Below are positions 16,366 through 24,557 of a stretch of DNA of 49,386 nucleotides, one piece after another. Source of the stretch: Bacteroidales bacterium (GTDB lineage Bacteria > Bacteroidota > Bacteroidia > Bacteroidales > JAADGE01); NCBI GenBank assembly GCA_021108035.1, contig JAIORQ010000083.1, positions 1-49,386 of the forward strand. Reading direction: 5' to 3'. The position numbers and the translations under genes are program-made. Numbering within the stretch: position 1 is the first letter of the stretch; each line of letters begins with the position of its first letter. The notes under the pieces are model-generated. The model was not told where the DNA came from, searched no databases, and worked only from the letters and a program-made list of their open reading frames with translations.

Positions 16366-17421
16366 ATGACAAAATCAATTTTAATTACCGGAGGTGCCGG
16401 ATTTATCGGTTCACATGTAATAAGATTATTTATAAATAAATATTCTGAATACAAAATAATTAATCTTGACAAACTGACATATGCAGGAAATCTTGAAAAT
16501 TTAAAAGATATTTCCGATAAACCAAACTATGTATTTGAAAAAGGTGATATTACAGACAATCAACTTGTTTCAGAATTATTTGAAAAGTATAAATTTTCCG
16601 GTATTATTCATCTTGCTGCAGAATCACATGTTGATCGTTCAATATCTGACCCCGGAGCATTTATAAATACCAATATTCTCGGAACAGTTAACTTGTTAAA
16701 TGCAGCAAGAAGTTTTTGGAAAGATGACTTTGAAGGAAAACTTTTTTATCATATTTCAACTGATGAAGTTTACGGATCATTGGGAGAAACCGGATACTTT
16801 ACGGAAGAAACAGCATATGACCCGCGAAGTCCGTACTCTGCCTCCAAAGCAAGTTCAGATCATTTGGTAAGAGCATATATGCATACATATAAGTTGCCGA
16901 TTGTAATATCCAATTGTTCAAACAATTACGGCGCGAATCAGTTTCCTGAAAAATTAATTCCCCTTGCTGTTAATAATATAAAAAACAACAAGCAAATTCC
17001 GATTTACGGAAAAGGAGAAAACATAAGAGATTGGTTGTTTGTAAATGATCACGCAAGTGCCATTGATTTGGTATATCATAAAGGGAATAACGGAGAGACA
17101 TATAATATTGGAGGTAATAATGAATGGACAAATATTGATTTGATTCATGAGCTTTGCAAAATTATGGATAGCAAGTTAGGTCGAAAACAGGGCGAATCTG
17201 CTGAATTAATCACATTTGTAAAAGACAGAGCCGGGCATGATATGCGATATGCTGTTGATTCTTCAAAAATTCAAAATGAATTAGGATGGAAACCGTCTTT
17301 ACAATTTGAAGAAGGACTTGAAAAAACAGTTGATTGGTATTTGGAAAATGAAACATGGTTAAATAATATTCTTTCAGGTAAGTATGAGCAATATTATGAT
17401 GAGCAATATCATAAAAGGTAA
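16366..17421 (+). CDS. rfbB: dTDP-glucose 4,6-dehydratase
   Basis: Extended short-chain dehydrogenase (351 residues) converting dTDP-D-glucose to dTDP-4-keto-6-deoxyglucose, for rhamnose and other deoxysugars of surface glycans. The NAD loop is TGGAGFIGSH (G9-x-x-G12-x-x-G15). STDEVYGS supplies the catalytic Thr-Asp-Glu, and YSASK gives Y157/K161. Further motifs: HLAAESHVDRSI, SNNYGANQFPEKLIPL and the substrate-binding GENIRDWLFVNDH. The ATG at 16366 lies 16 nt after the -7 box. rfbA, rfbC and rfbD are not adjacent, so the gene is transcribed alone. Confidence 0.93.
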   Translation: MTKSILITGGAGFIGSHVIRLFINKYSEYKIINLDKLTYAGNLENLKDISDKPNYVFEKGDITDNQLVSELFEKYKFSGIIHLAAESHVDRSISDPGAFINTNILGTVNLLNAARSFWKDDFEGKLFYHISTDEVYGSLGETGYFTEETAYDPRSPYSASKASSDHLVRAYMHTYKLPIVISNCSNNYGANQFPEKLIPLAVNNIKNNKQIPIYGKGENIRDWLFVNDHASAIDLVYHKGNNGETYNIGGNNEWTNIDLIHELCKIMDSKLGRKQGESAELITFVKDRAGHDMRYAVDSSKIQNELGWKPSLQFEEGLEKTVDWYLENETWLNNILSGKYEQYYDEQYHKR

Positions 17422-17442
17422 AATAATTATATCTGCTTTTTT

Positions 17443-17458
17443 AGCGGATCGCACCGCT
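17443..17458. terminator. Weak hairpin between convergent genes
   Basis: AGCGG-ATCGCA-CCGCT, flanked by TTTTTT on the left and TAAAA on the right, lies between the convergent stops of rfbB and the ATPase-TPR gene. It reads better as a terminator on the minus strand, where the stem is followed by an A/T-rich T6 stretch. Confidence 0.4.
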
Positions 17459-17492
17459 TAAAAGCTATTAATACAATTGTTCTAAACTATAC

Positions 17493-19925
17493 CTATAAGT
17501 TAGCTTCTTTAACTATTGCTTCTATCGCAATAGCCGTATCAGGGTCTAATTTTTCCAAATATTTTTCATCCTTTCCGCTTTCAATATATTTTACACTGTG
17601 CATTGCTGCATTGATAATTAGTTGTGTGTCTTTTTCAGGAAATATATATAATGCTTCTTCGCATATATCTATGAAAAGATTTTTTGAGATATCATCATTT
17701 AATAATTTTGCAAAAAGATAACTGATTGTAATATTTACATTTAAAATATCTTTTTTATCTTTAATAAGATTCAGTAGACGATTACCAACTTCAAAAGCTT
17801 TTGAAATACCTGTGTTTTTTTTCGTGAAATTAATTGCACCGCCAAATCCTTTTATTATTTGTTCGTTTTCTTCAAAATCAGGTTTTAATAATTCAATTGC
17901 TTTATTCCATTTGTTTAACAAAATGTAATTTTCGCCAATGTGCCCAAGATTCCATGCTTGCTCATCGATGTTGTTTGTTTGCTTATTTAATTCATAAGCT
18001 TTTTTAATATATTCAATAGCTTCTTTATGTTTTTTTAGTTTTTTAAAACTTCGAGCAATTAGAACCAAATCAAAAGATTGTCCAGATATTCTATTTTCTA
18101 GTATATTTAAATTATAAGCTTTTTTACAGAAATCAATCGCTTTATTATGTTCATTTAGATAGTCATAGTTAATACCAATTAGTTCCAAATTCCATACTTT
18201 TAGATGAAAATTATTTTCTTGATTGTACAATTCAAATGATTTTTTATGATATTCTATTGCCTTTCTATATTCTTTTAATTCTCTATAGTTTAATCCTATT
18301 TCATATAAACTCCATGCTTGTTCAGGAATGTTTTTTTTCTGTTTTCTTAATTCATATATTTTAAATTGATATTCAATAGCTTCTTTGTGTTTTTTCAATT
18401 CCCTTAAATCCATTGCTATACGGCTCAAATAAAATATTTGTTCATAAACGTTCTTATCTTTCTTGTATTTTTTAAGCATTAGTTTATTGAGTATTATTGT
18501 TTCCTCAATACTTTTTAATTCTTTTGGTTCAGATTTAGTATCTTTCAGATTCTGAAATTCTTTAATATATTCCAACCAATCTTCCGATTTTTCAAAATCA
18601 GGCAATTGCTCTTCTTTGTATAATCCTGCCGACATTAAATACACTTTTGCTATATCATTTGCTTCTCCGCCGGGTTGTTCTGTTAAATATTTATTTGCAT
18701 AGCTGTGAAGTTCGTTTTCCTGATAAAACGCTACCAAAAAATCTGATAATAACCAAATGGGTGTTATCTTTTTGTTATGGTGTATTTCTCGAAGTTGATA
18801 GTATAAAACATGAATTCTGTCTGCCACTTTATATGAAAATGCCGGGCTGTTCATTCGTTTTTTTCCGATAATATATCCGTTGTATTTTAACCAAAGAAAA
18901 GCTTTGGAAACTTTGCTTTGTGTTGCACCTACCATTTTTGCCAATTCACTTTGCGATAGGTTTTCTCCTTTTCGTATCAAGGTATCAAACAATATTTTGC
19001 TTTTAGGCGGAATGCTTTTCGTTAAGTCTTGATAATAAGGTGTTAAATCATCTATTAAACCAAATAATGTTTTTACGGTAGAAATCAGGTCATCATCTAA
19101 TAGGAGGTTAGTCAAAACAACAGCCATTCGCGGACTTCCGCCGGTAAATTGACTTAATGCTTTCAGTTTTGCTTTCATTAAAGCTGTTTGTTCTTTTGAA
19201 AATGTTACTCCTTGCTCTTCAATTTTTACATTCTTTCGTCTTTCAAAATACTTGGAATAATCATCTTCTGTCCAAGTTCTTAATTTGTATTTTTTAAAAG
19301 CATGAAAAAGCCTGCTGTTATAGTCACCATCTGTTGCTTCTGATTCAATTACGGGTGTAGCACCTATTACCGTAAAATATTTAATCTTTTCTAATAAGTG
19401 CCTGAAACGAGATTCATAAAGTTTTTCGGTTTTTTTTTCAGATTTTATATTTCTTAAAAAATCATTAAGATTTTCTATTACAACAACCAACATATAGTTA
19501 TTATGCAATTTTTTCTTTTCAGAAATATATTTTTTTAGTTTGGATAATTCATTTTGCCAAACATCTTCCGGTTCTTCCCAAAGAGATGTTATTTTTTCTC
19601 CGGAATGACCTTTTGCCTGATTTAAAATTAACTTAATTAAATCGGAAGGAGAATTAATATTGTTTTGTTCTTCCGGGAGAAGTAAGAAATCACAATTCTT
19701 GAATTTTTCCGTATTGTTAAAATTAATTTGCAAGTATTTTAAGAAAAAAGATTTTCCCATTCCTCTCGGTCCTCTGATTACAAAATGCTGTGCAACAGAT
19801 GATGTTTCTAAATTATCTGTTAAAGTTCCCAAAACTTGATTTAATAAATATTTTCTGCCTGTTGCGACAGCAAGTATGGTCTCGTTATCCATACTGTAAG
19901 GATTGAATTTTGCAATATAACTCAT
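17493..19925 (-). CDS. AAA ATPase with winged helix and C-terminal TPR repeats
   Basis: Large 810-residue cytoplasmic regulator-like protein. Domain order: P-loop NTPase with Walker A GPRGMGKS (52-59), Walker B-like LVVVIEN (about 146-152), sensor-1 strand YFTVIGATP, and GGSPR (262-266) in the sensor-2 region, as in archaeal-type/ORC-like AAA ATPases. A winged helix follows (about 300-365), with a recognition helix around SELAKMVGATQSKVSKAFLWL. A linker leads to about five TPR repeats of exactly 40 residues (about 496-700), each with a KAIEY-type motif, and a helical C-terminus. The layout resembles STAND-type signalling ATPases, in which repeats sense and the ATPase switches. Its start overlaps the stop of the preceding ATPase gene by 4 nt (ATGA), so the pair is translationally coupled. 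Function is unknown; a conflict or regulatory role is inference. Confidence 0.85.
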   Translation of the reverse strand: MSYIAKFNPYSMDNETILAVATGRKYLLNQVLGTLTDNLETSSVAQHFVIRGPRGMGKSFFLKYLQINFNNTEKFKNCDFLLLPEEQNNINSPSDLIKLILNQAKGHSGEKITSLWEEPEDVWQNELSKLKKYISEKKKLHNNYMLVVVIENLNDFLRNIKSEKKTEKLYESRFRHLLEKIKYFTVIGATPVIESEATDGDYNSRLFHAFKKYKLRTWTEDDYSKYFERRKNVKIEEQGVTFSKEQTALMKAKLKALSQFTGGSPRMAVVLTNLLLDDDLISTVKTLFGLIDDLTPYYQDLTKSIPPKSKILFDTLIRKGENLSQSELAKMVGATQSKVSKAFLWLKYNGYIIGKKRMNSPAFSYKVADRIHVLYYQLREIHHNKKITPIWLLSDFLVAFYQENELHSYANKYLTEQPGGEANDIAKVYLMSAGLYKEEQLPDFEKSEDWLEYIKEFQNLKDTKSEPKELKSIEETIILNKLMLKKYKKDKNVYEQIFYLSRIAMDLRELKKHKEAIEYQFKIYELRKQKKNIPEQAWSLYEIGLNYRELKEYRKAIEYHKKSFELYNQENNFHLKVWNLELIGINYDYLNEHNKAIDFCKKAYNLNILENRISGQSFDLVLIARSFKKLKKHKEAIEYIKKAYELNKQTNNIDEQAWNLGHIGENYILLNKWNKAIELLKPDFEENEQIIKGFGGAINFTKKNTGISKAFEVGNRLLNLIKDKKDILNVNITISYLFAKLLNDDISKNLFIDICEEALYIFPEKDTQLIINAAMHSVKYIESGKDEKYLEKLDPDTAIAIEAIVKEANL

Positions 19926-21094
19926 TTCTTTTTATTTAAAACTCGTTTAGTAATCCACCAATTTCTGATAATCTTTAAAGTAAAACTATATTCTTGATTC
20001 CCGGATAGTTTTATATACTCATAGTCTATTAATTTTATCAAAATTTCATAGTTAAATTTTCTGCCGAATTTTTCTTGAAGTTTTATTATATTAACATCTT
20101 CGTTAATCGCAATAAAATCTAAAAGAGACATTGCTGTTTTTAAGTCATTTCCTTTAAAAACAGTTAAGCGTTCATCAAACTGATAAGTAAAATCTTTAAA
20201 AAGTCCCGGCATAATTTCATTATGAAATACTTCTTCCACTTCTTTTTTGTTTTTACATTCATAAACAGCAACTTCGTTATAAGAGAATTGCAGGAAATAT
20301 GGGATAAAATCCGGTAACAGCTCTAACAGTTTTTCGGTTATTTCATCTGTCCACCATTTATATTTGTCATTTACTAAAAGTTCATTTATAAATGATTTGC
20401 TTTCTTCATAAGTGAACTGAGACAATTCAATAGTGTTTAAACCTGCCAATAGTTTTCGACTTATTCCGAGAGATTCCAGTTGTTGATGCAAATTTAACGA
20501 ACCTGTTATACCAATGGGCAAACCTGCATGTCGCCAACTTCTGATGTTAGTAAGAATTTGGGTTATTTCATCTGTTTTATTTGTTTTTGCTTTAATGTTT
20601 TCAAAGAAAAAAGGAAGCTCATCAAGAAATAAATATACATTTTTCTTTTTCTTAAAGAATGCAGCTACTAATTCCTCAAAAGGTTTGCTGTAATTCATCA
20701 GCTTGTCCTGAAAATTCACTTTTGAACCTAAAATTTCTACGGAATCGAAAATATCAGTAATAAAATCAACCAGTTTTTTAGGTAACTGCTTGCTTTCACT
20801 TAAAAACTTTTTAAACATGGTTTGCATTGATTTGGGCATTTCATTATAAAGCCCTTTGTAGAAATCAAGAATGCTGTTAAAAGTTTGACAATCTAATTCA
20901 ATACAAATATCCTTTTCACTTTCTTTTCTCAGTAAATATGCCGTATGTTGCAGAAAAGAACTTTTACCGGTTCTTCTGATACCCAGAATCAGAAAACTGT
21001 TACCATTTTTTAAATATCGCAAAGCTTTACGTAATCTTTTTTCACGGTTTCTGAAATTTTCTCCCGATACAGGAGGCCCAACTGTATTTTTCAT
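19922..21094 (-). CDS. Archaeal-type AAA ATPase (ATPase_2-like)
   Basis: A 390-residue P-loop ATPase, first gene of the two-ATPase operon. The N-terminus VGPPVSGENFRNRE is the usual lead-in of this family. Walker A is GIRRTGKS (38-45), Walker B is LFLDEL with D158/E159, and GITGSLNLHQQLE is the sensor-1 region. The C-terminal third (from about 310, MSLLDFIAINEDVNIIKLQEK) looks like a degenerate winged helix. Members are widespread in archaea and Bacteroidota, often beside other ATPases, with no settled function. The promoter region carries a duplicated operator-like sequence, suggesting autoregulation by one of the two proteins. Confidence 0.85.
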   Translation of the reverse strand: MKNTVGPPVSGENFRNREKRLRKALRYLKNGNSFLILGIRRTGKSSFLQHTAYLLRKESEKDICIELDCQTFNSILDFYKGLYNEMPKSMQTMFKKFLSESKQLPKKLVDFITDIFDSVEILGSKVNFQDKLMNYSKPFEELVAAFFKKKKNVYLFLDELPFFFENIKAKTNKTDEITQILTNIRSWRHAGLPIGITGSLNLHQQLESLGISRKLLAGLNTIELSQFTYEESKSFINELLVNDKYKWWTDEITEKLLELLPDFIPYFLQFSYNEVAVYECKNKKEVEEVFHNEIMPGLFKDFTYQFDERLTVFKGNDLKTAMSLLDFIAINEDVNIIKLQEKFGRKFNYEILIKLIDYEYIKLSGNQEYSFTLKIIRNWWITKRVLNKKK

Positions 21095-21115
21095 TTTTTT
21101 GTTTTATGATTTAGT

Positions 21116-21187
21116 ATTCATATGAATTCTTATTCATACATTGCAAATATATGACATCTATTTCATATGAACAAATATTCATACATT
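21116..21187 (-). promoter_or_regulatory. Promoter of the ATPase pair bracketed by two 27-bp repeats
   Basis: A complete minus-strand promoter is seen: TTTG (21172-21175), 20-nt spacer, TATATTTG (21144-21151). Two imperfect 27-bp direct repeats enclose it: 21116-21142 and 21161-21187. Each has the 10-bp palindrome TTCATATGAA, five variable bases and ATTCATACATT. The upstream copy covers the -33 box and the other covers the predicted transcription start. This is the expected layout for cooperative repression. Confidence 0.7.
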
Positions 21188-21283
21188 AAATTTTAATATT
21201 TATTGTTACATGTTTAAACCTTCCCGGTTATTAACTGTCAAAGATGCAAACAAAAACAATTATTAATTTTTAAATTAAACGAT

Positions 21284-21724
21284 ATGAAAACAAGAAGTAT
21301 AATAATTATTGCTTTAATGATATTTGTATCAGGAAGCATTTTTGCACAGGGAAATCCTAATGCAAATAACAAAAAAGCTGATCGCCCTTTTATGAATATA
21401 CCTGATCTTACTGAAGATCAAAAAGATCAAATAAAGGAAATGAGAATCATGCACATGAAAGAAGTTATGCCCTTAAAAAATGAGTTAAATGAAAAAGAAG
21501 CTCATTTGCAAACAATATCTACCGGCGAGAATGTTGATTTGAATAAAGTTTATACTGTTATTGACGAGATAGCTGAAATAAGGGTTAATACGGCAAAAAA
21601 ACGAGCTGCTTTCAGACAAGAAGTAAGAAAAGTCTTAACAGAAGATCAGCGTGTATTTTTTGATATGCATTCAGGGCATAAGAAGAATAAGCATATGATG
21701 CACAAACCTCACCATAGAGGGTAA
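21284..21724 (+). CDS. Spy/CpxP-like periplasmic protein
   Basis: A signal peptide (MKTRSIIIIALMIFVSG... cleaved near FA-Q22) precedes a small all-helical domain with the two LTxxQ motifs of the Spy/CpxP/ZraP superfamily: LTEDQKDQI and LTEDQRVFF. These periplasmic proteins act as ATP-independent chaperones or metal/stress sensors. The C-terminus is rich in His, Lys and Met (HSGHKKNKHMMHKPHHRG), suggesting metal binding as in ZraP. At 146 residues it is typical. It is a single-gene unit, closed by a strong terminator; no two-component system is adjacent. Confidence 0.85.
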   Translation: MKTRSIIIIALMIFVSGSIFAQGNPNANNKKADRPFMNIPDLTEDQKDQIKEMRIMHMKEVMPLKNELNEKEAHLQTISTGENVDLNKVYTVIDEIAEIRVNTAKKRAAFRQEVRKVLTEDQRVFFDMHSGHKKNKHMMHKPHHRG

Positions 21725-21748
21725 AAATGAGATAAATATCTAAAAAAC

Positions 21749-21786
21749 CTCCGGATGTCAGTTTTCTGACTCCGGAGCGTTTTTTA
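21749..21786 (+). terminator. Intrinsic terminator of the Spy-like gene
   Basis: CTCCGGA...TCAG-TTTT-CTGA...TCCGGAG forms an interrupted 11-bp stem (21749-21777) followed by TTTTTT from 21780. Confidence 0.88.
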
Positions 21787-21790
21787 TTTA

Positions 21791-21923
21791 TGAGTTTGGT
21801 TTAAAAAGGTACAAAACTGCTCAAAAGGTGCATAGCAACTTTTATAATCAGATGTAAATAAGCATGATGTCTTATTCGTATTTTGCAAAATCAGTTGCTT
21901 TGCACCTTTTTAAACTGCACTCG
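21791..21923. repeat. MITE-like element with imperfect terminal inverted repeats
   Basis: The left end (21792-21819, GAGTTTGGTTTAAAAAGGT...) matches the reverse complement of the right end (21892-21922) with few differences (shared core GTTTAAAAAGGT-x-CAAA...CTG). A second pairing joins AAAAGGTGCATAGCAACT (21823-21840) to the right arm with one mismatch, so the element holds three copies of one ~20-bp word. About 133 bp, no coding capacity, no clear target duplication. A small non-autonomous element or an insertion-sequence end is the best guess. Confidence 0.45.
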
Positions 21924-21950
21924 TTTAACAAATATCATTAACAAGCTAAA

Positions 21951-22964
21951 TTATCGAAACAAACCCTCCGTACAATTTTTACAAATGTCAATTTGTTTTC
22001 GTCCTGAGTTTAACATCTTTCTGAACATTAAAGCAGATGAGTTATTGTTTAATTTTTTAAAAGAGGTTTCTTTTAAGTTTCCGTATGAATAATCTGCATT
22101 TTTATCAAAACAACAGTGTAATACATCGCCCGTATTTGTTATAACAGAAGATTCCCACATACGTTTACATCTGTTTTTTAATTTGTTTTTAATGATGTAT
22201 TTACCTGTTTCGGCTTTTTTATATCTGGAATATTTATCATTTGTAGGTATAAAAGTTGTGTCATTTTCAAAATTATATATCTGTGCTGATTTTAATTCAA
22301 ATTTGTCTGCTCCCAATTTCTTACTCAATAGTTTTATATCATTAATTTGATGTTCATTAAATTTAAAAACGAGAAATTGTAAAACTATTTGCGGAGTTTT
22401 TGATTTGAGTTTCTTTTTCCAATGAACAATATTTTTAATCCCTTCTGTTACTTTGTTCAAATCACCTTTCTTTCTATATTGCTCGTAAACTTCTTGTGTT
22501 GTACCGTCAACAGAGATAATCAATCGGTCTAATCCTGATCGAATTGTTTTTTCTGCATTTTCTTCATTCAAATAATGACCGTTGGTTGAACTTGTTGTAA
22601 ATACTTTTTTTTCTTTTGCAGAATATTCAATCAGCTTGAAGATTTCTTTATTTAAATATGGTTCACCTTGAAAATACAGTATTAAATTCAACAAATAAGG
22701 TGAAAACTCATCAATGATCTTTCGATACAAACCGAAATCAATATTACCGTTAAATCTTGTAAGTTCCTTTTTCCCGGCAGGACATTCAGGACATTCAAGA
22801 TTGCAAAAAGATGTTGGTTCAACGGAAATACTGACAGGATATCCTCGTCTGATTTTTGTCTTAAAAACAATGAAAAGCAAATAACTTAAATATAACTTAA
22901 TCGCATTAACAATTTTTCTTAAAGTTAATTTTCTTAATATGATATAAGATTCAAATATTTTCAT
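21951..22964 (-). CDS. Radical SAM/SPASM domain protein
   Basis: A 337-residue cytoplasmic iron-sulfur enzyme. The radical SAM cluster motif CNLECPEC (CX3CX2C) lies near residues 55-62, followed by strands of the partial TIM barrel (LYFQGEPYLN, STNGHYL, IISVDGTTQEVYEQYR). The C-terminal SPASM region has cysteines in CKRMWES, LHCCFD and ICKNCTEG for auxiliary Fe-S clusters. SPASM proteins modify peptides, or other substrates; no small precursor peptide is seen nearby, so the substrate is unknown. I chose the ATG at 22964: a -7 box lies at 22985-22992, inside the longer reading frame starting at 23021, and the ATG is 20 nt behind it. Confidence 0.85.
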   Translation of the reverse strand: MKIFESYIILRKLTLRKIVNAIKLYLSYLLFIVFKTKIRRGYPVSISVEPTSFCNLECPECPAGKKELTRFNGNIDFGLYRKIIDEFSPYLLNLILYFQGEPYLNKEIFKLIEYSAKEKKVFTTSSTNGHYLNEENAEKTIRSGLDRLIISVDGTTQEVYEQYRKKGDLNKVTEGIKNIVHWKKKLKSKTPQIVLQFLVFKFNEHQINDIKLLSKKLGADKFELKSAQIYNFENDTTFIPTNDKYSRYKKAETGKYIIKNKLKNRCKRMWESSVITNTGDVLHCCFDKNADYSYGNLKETSFKKLNNNSSALMFRKMLNSGRKQIDICKNCTEGLFR

Positions 22965-22984
22965 CTTTATACTTAAGTTATCAA

Positions 22985-22992
22985 CAAAAGTA
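22985..22992 (-). promoter_or_regulatory. -7 box TACTTTTG for the radical SAM gene
   Basis: Minus strand TACTTTTG matches TAnnTTTG; transcription would begin near 22978, about 14 nt before the chosen ATG. It argues against a start at 23021. Confidence 0.5.
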
Positions 22993-23006
22993 ATATTATT
23001 TTTTCT

Positions 23007-23037
23007 TATGTTTTTTAACAAAAAATAATTATTTTTG
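23007..23037 (+). promoter_or_regulatory. Promoter of the atpB operon
   Basis: TATG (23007-23010, near TTTG), 19-nt spacer and TATTTTTG (23030-23037). The predicted start of transcription is about 11 nt ahead of the atpB ATG, so the leader is very short. Confidence 0.55.
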
Positions 23038-23054
23038 TAATCGTCTTAAATAAG

Positions 23055-24170
23055 ATGGAAAAAAATAAGTTCATGCTTAAAAATATTAAAGTTGTATTAA
23101 TCTTTGCTTTTAGCTTAGCTCTTATATTTTCTGCAAATTATGCATATTCTCAACATGGCGAAGATCATCATGGAGAAAACGGTGATGAGAAGAAGTTTAA
23201 TCCGGGAGAAATGATAATGGGACATATTGGGGATGAATATGGTTGGCATATCATGACAATAGGAGAGAAACACATTACCATTTCTTTACCGATAATTGTT
23301 TACAGCAAGCATTCCGGACTTTCTGTTTTTATGTCTTCAAAATTTCATCACGGTCATTCTTCATACAAAGGATTCCATATTGCAGAGGGAGAAGATAATC
23401 CGAATAAAGGAAAAGTTGTTGAATTTGTAGGCGAAACAGAAGTAAGGCCTTATGATATTTCAATTACAAAAAATACATTATCTCTTTTTTTCAGCATTAT
23501 AATAATATTATGGATTTTTATTTCTGTGGCTAAAGAATATCAGAGAAGAGAGGGACAAGCTCCGAAAGGATTGCAATCGTTTCTTGAACCGTTGATTTTA
23601 TTCGTAAGAGATGATATTGCAAAACCGGCGATAGGAAAGAAAAAATATATAAAATATACACCTTTTTTATTAAGTATTTTTTTCTTTATTCTTCTTAATA
23701 ACTTATTGGGATTAGTTCCGTTCTTTCCGGGTGGTGCTAATTTAACCGGTAATATTGCCGTTACAATGGTTTTGGCAATGTTTACATTTGTAATTACAAC
23801 CATCAACGGTAACAGGAATTATTGGAAACATATTTTTAATACACCCGGAGTACCGTGGTGGTTAAAACTTCCGGTTCCGTTAATGCCTTTAATTGAATTT
23901 ATGAGTATCTTTATTAAACCTTTTGTGCTTATGATACGTTTGTTTGCAAATATAACAGCCGGACATATTGTTGCACTTGGGTTTTTCAGTTTGATTTTTA
24001 TTTTCGGAGAGATGGGAGGTGTAGGAGCAGGTATCGGAGGCGGAGTATTTTCAGTTGTATTTACAATATTTTTAACATTTCTTGAATTATTGGTGGCATT
24101 AATTCAAGCATATGTTTTTACGCTTTTGTCTGCCTTATATCTCGGTATGGCTACGGAAGAGCACCATTAA
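23055..24170 (+). CDS. atpB: F0F1 ATP synthase subunit a
   Basis: Membrane subunit forming the proton half-channels against the c-ring. The 371-residue protein has the long Bacteroidota N-terminus: a signal-peptide-like helix (about 9-31) and a His/Glu/Gly-rich, probably periplasmic, region (GEDHHGENGDE, FHHGHSSYKGFH). Five or so membrane helices follow from residue 140. The essential arginine is R295 in VLMIRLFANITAGHI, and the last helix has the conserved LLVALIQAYVFTLLSALYLG. First gene of atpB-E-F-H-A-G. In related genomes it usually follows bactofilin-atpZ-4TM protein genes; here these are at 38.4-39.5 kb on the other strand. Confidence 0.95.
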   Translation: MEKNKFMLKNIKVVLIFAFSLALIFSANYAYSQHGEDHHGENGDEKKFNPGEMIMGHIGDEYGWHIMTIGEKHITISLPIIVYSKHSGLSVFMSSKFHHGHSSYKGFHIAEGEDNPNKGKVVEFVGETEVRPYDISITKNTLSLFFSIIIILWIFISVAKEYQRREGQAPKGLQSFLEPLILFVRDDIAKPAIGKKKYIKYTPFLLSIFFFILLNNLLGLVPFFPGGANLTGNIAVTMVLAMFTFVITTINGNRNYWKHIFNTPGVPWWLKLPVPLMPLIEFMSIFIKPFVLMIRLFANITAGHIVALGFFSLIFIFGEMGGVGAGIGGGVFSVVFTIFLTFLELLVALIQAYVFTLLSALYLGMATEEHH

Positions 24171-24206
24171 TGTTTTTTATTTTTTAAACCCTAATATATT
24201 TTTTTC

Positions 24207-24455
24207 ATGGAATTATTATTAGTCTTATTACAAGCAGTTGCTGATTATTCAGCAATTGGAGCAGGTTTAGGAGCTGCTGTTGCGGTTGTTGGTGCAGGCA
24301 TCGGAATCGGGAATATCGGCGGCAAAGCAATGGATGCAATTGCACGTCAACCTGAAGCAGCCGGTGACATAAGATCAAATATGATCGTTGCTGCCGCACT
24401 TATTGAAGGTGTTGCTTTCTTTGCGGTTGTGGTCTGCTTGTTGATTGTTCTTTAA
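24207..24455 (+). CDS. atpE: F0F1 ATP synthase subunit c
   Basis: An 82-residue two-helix hairpin proteolipid forming the rotor ring. Helix 1 is glycine-rich (AGIGIGNIGG); the polar loop is the classic RQPEA; helix 2 carries the ion-binding carboxylate E67 in AALIEGVAFFAVV. The Gln and Ser/Thr ligands of sodium-type rings are not present around it, so proton coupling is expected. It lies 36 nt after atpB and is followed by an intrinsic terminator. Confidence 0.96.
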   Translation: MELLLVLLQAVADYSAIGAGLGAAVAVVGAGIGIGNIGGKAMDAIARQPEAAGDIRSNMIVAAALIEGVAFFAVVVCLLIVL

Positions 24456-24469
24456 TCAACCGAACTGTT

Positions 24470-24508
24470 GAGTGAGATAAGCGATTGGCTTATCTTCACT
24501 CTTTTTTT
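24470..24508 (+). terminator. Intrinsic terminator/attenuator between atpE and atpF
   Basis: GAGTG-A-GATAAGC and GCTTATC-TT-CACTC form a 12-bp stem with a small internal mismatch and a 5-nt loop, followed by T7. It has full intrinsic-terminator form yet sits inside the operon, so it should act as a partial terminator lowering expression of b, delta, alpha and gamma relative to a and c. Confidence 0.75.
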
Positions 24509-24557
24509 AATTCTTTGTTGTTAGTAATTCTAATTTCAAAAATCTAATTTTAAAACT

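Noticed and set aside
21951-22964. Radical SAM gene as part of a RiPP cluster
   Set aside because: No small precursor peptide, exporter or recognition-element protein is adjacent on either strand.
22965-23021. Longer N-terminus of the radical SAM protein
   Set aside because: It would contain the TACTTTTG -7 box, and the extra 19 residues are low-complexity and atypical of the family.
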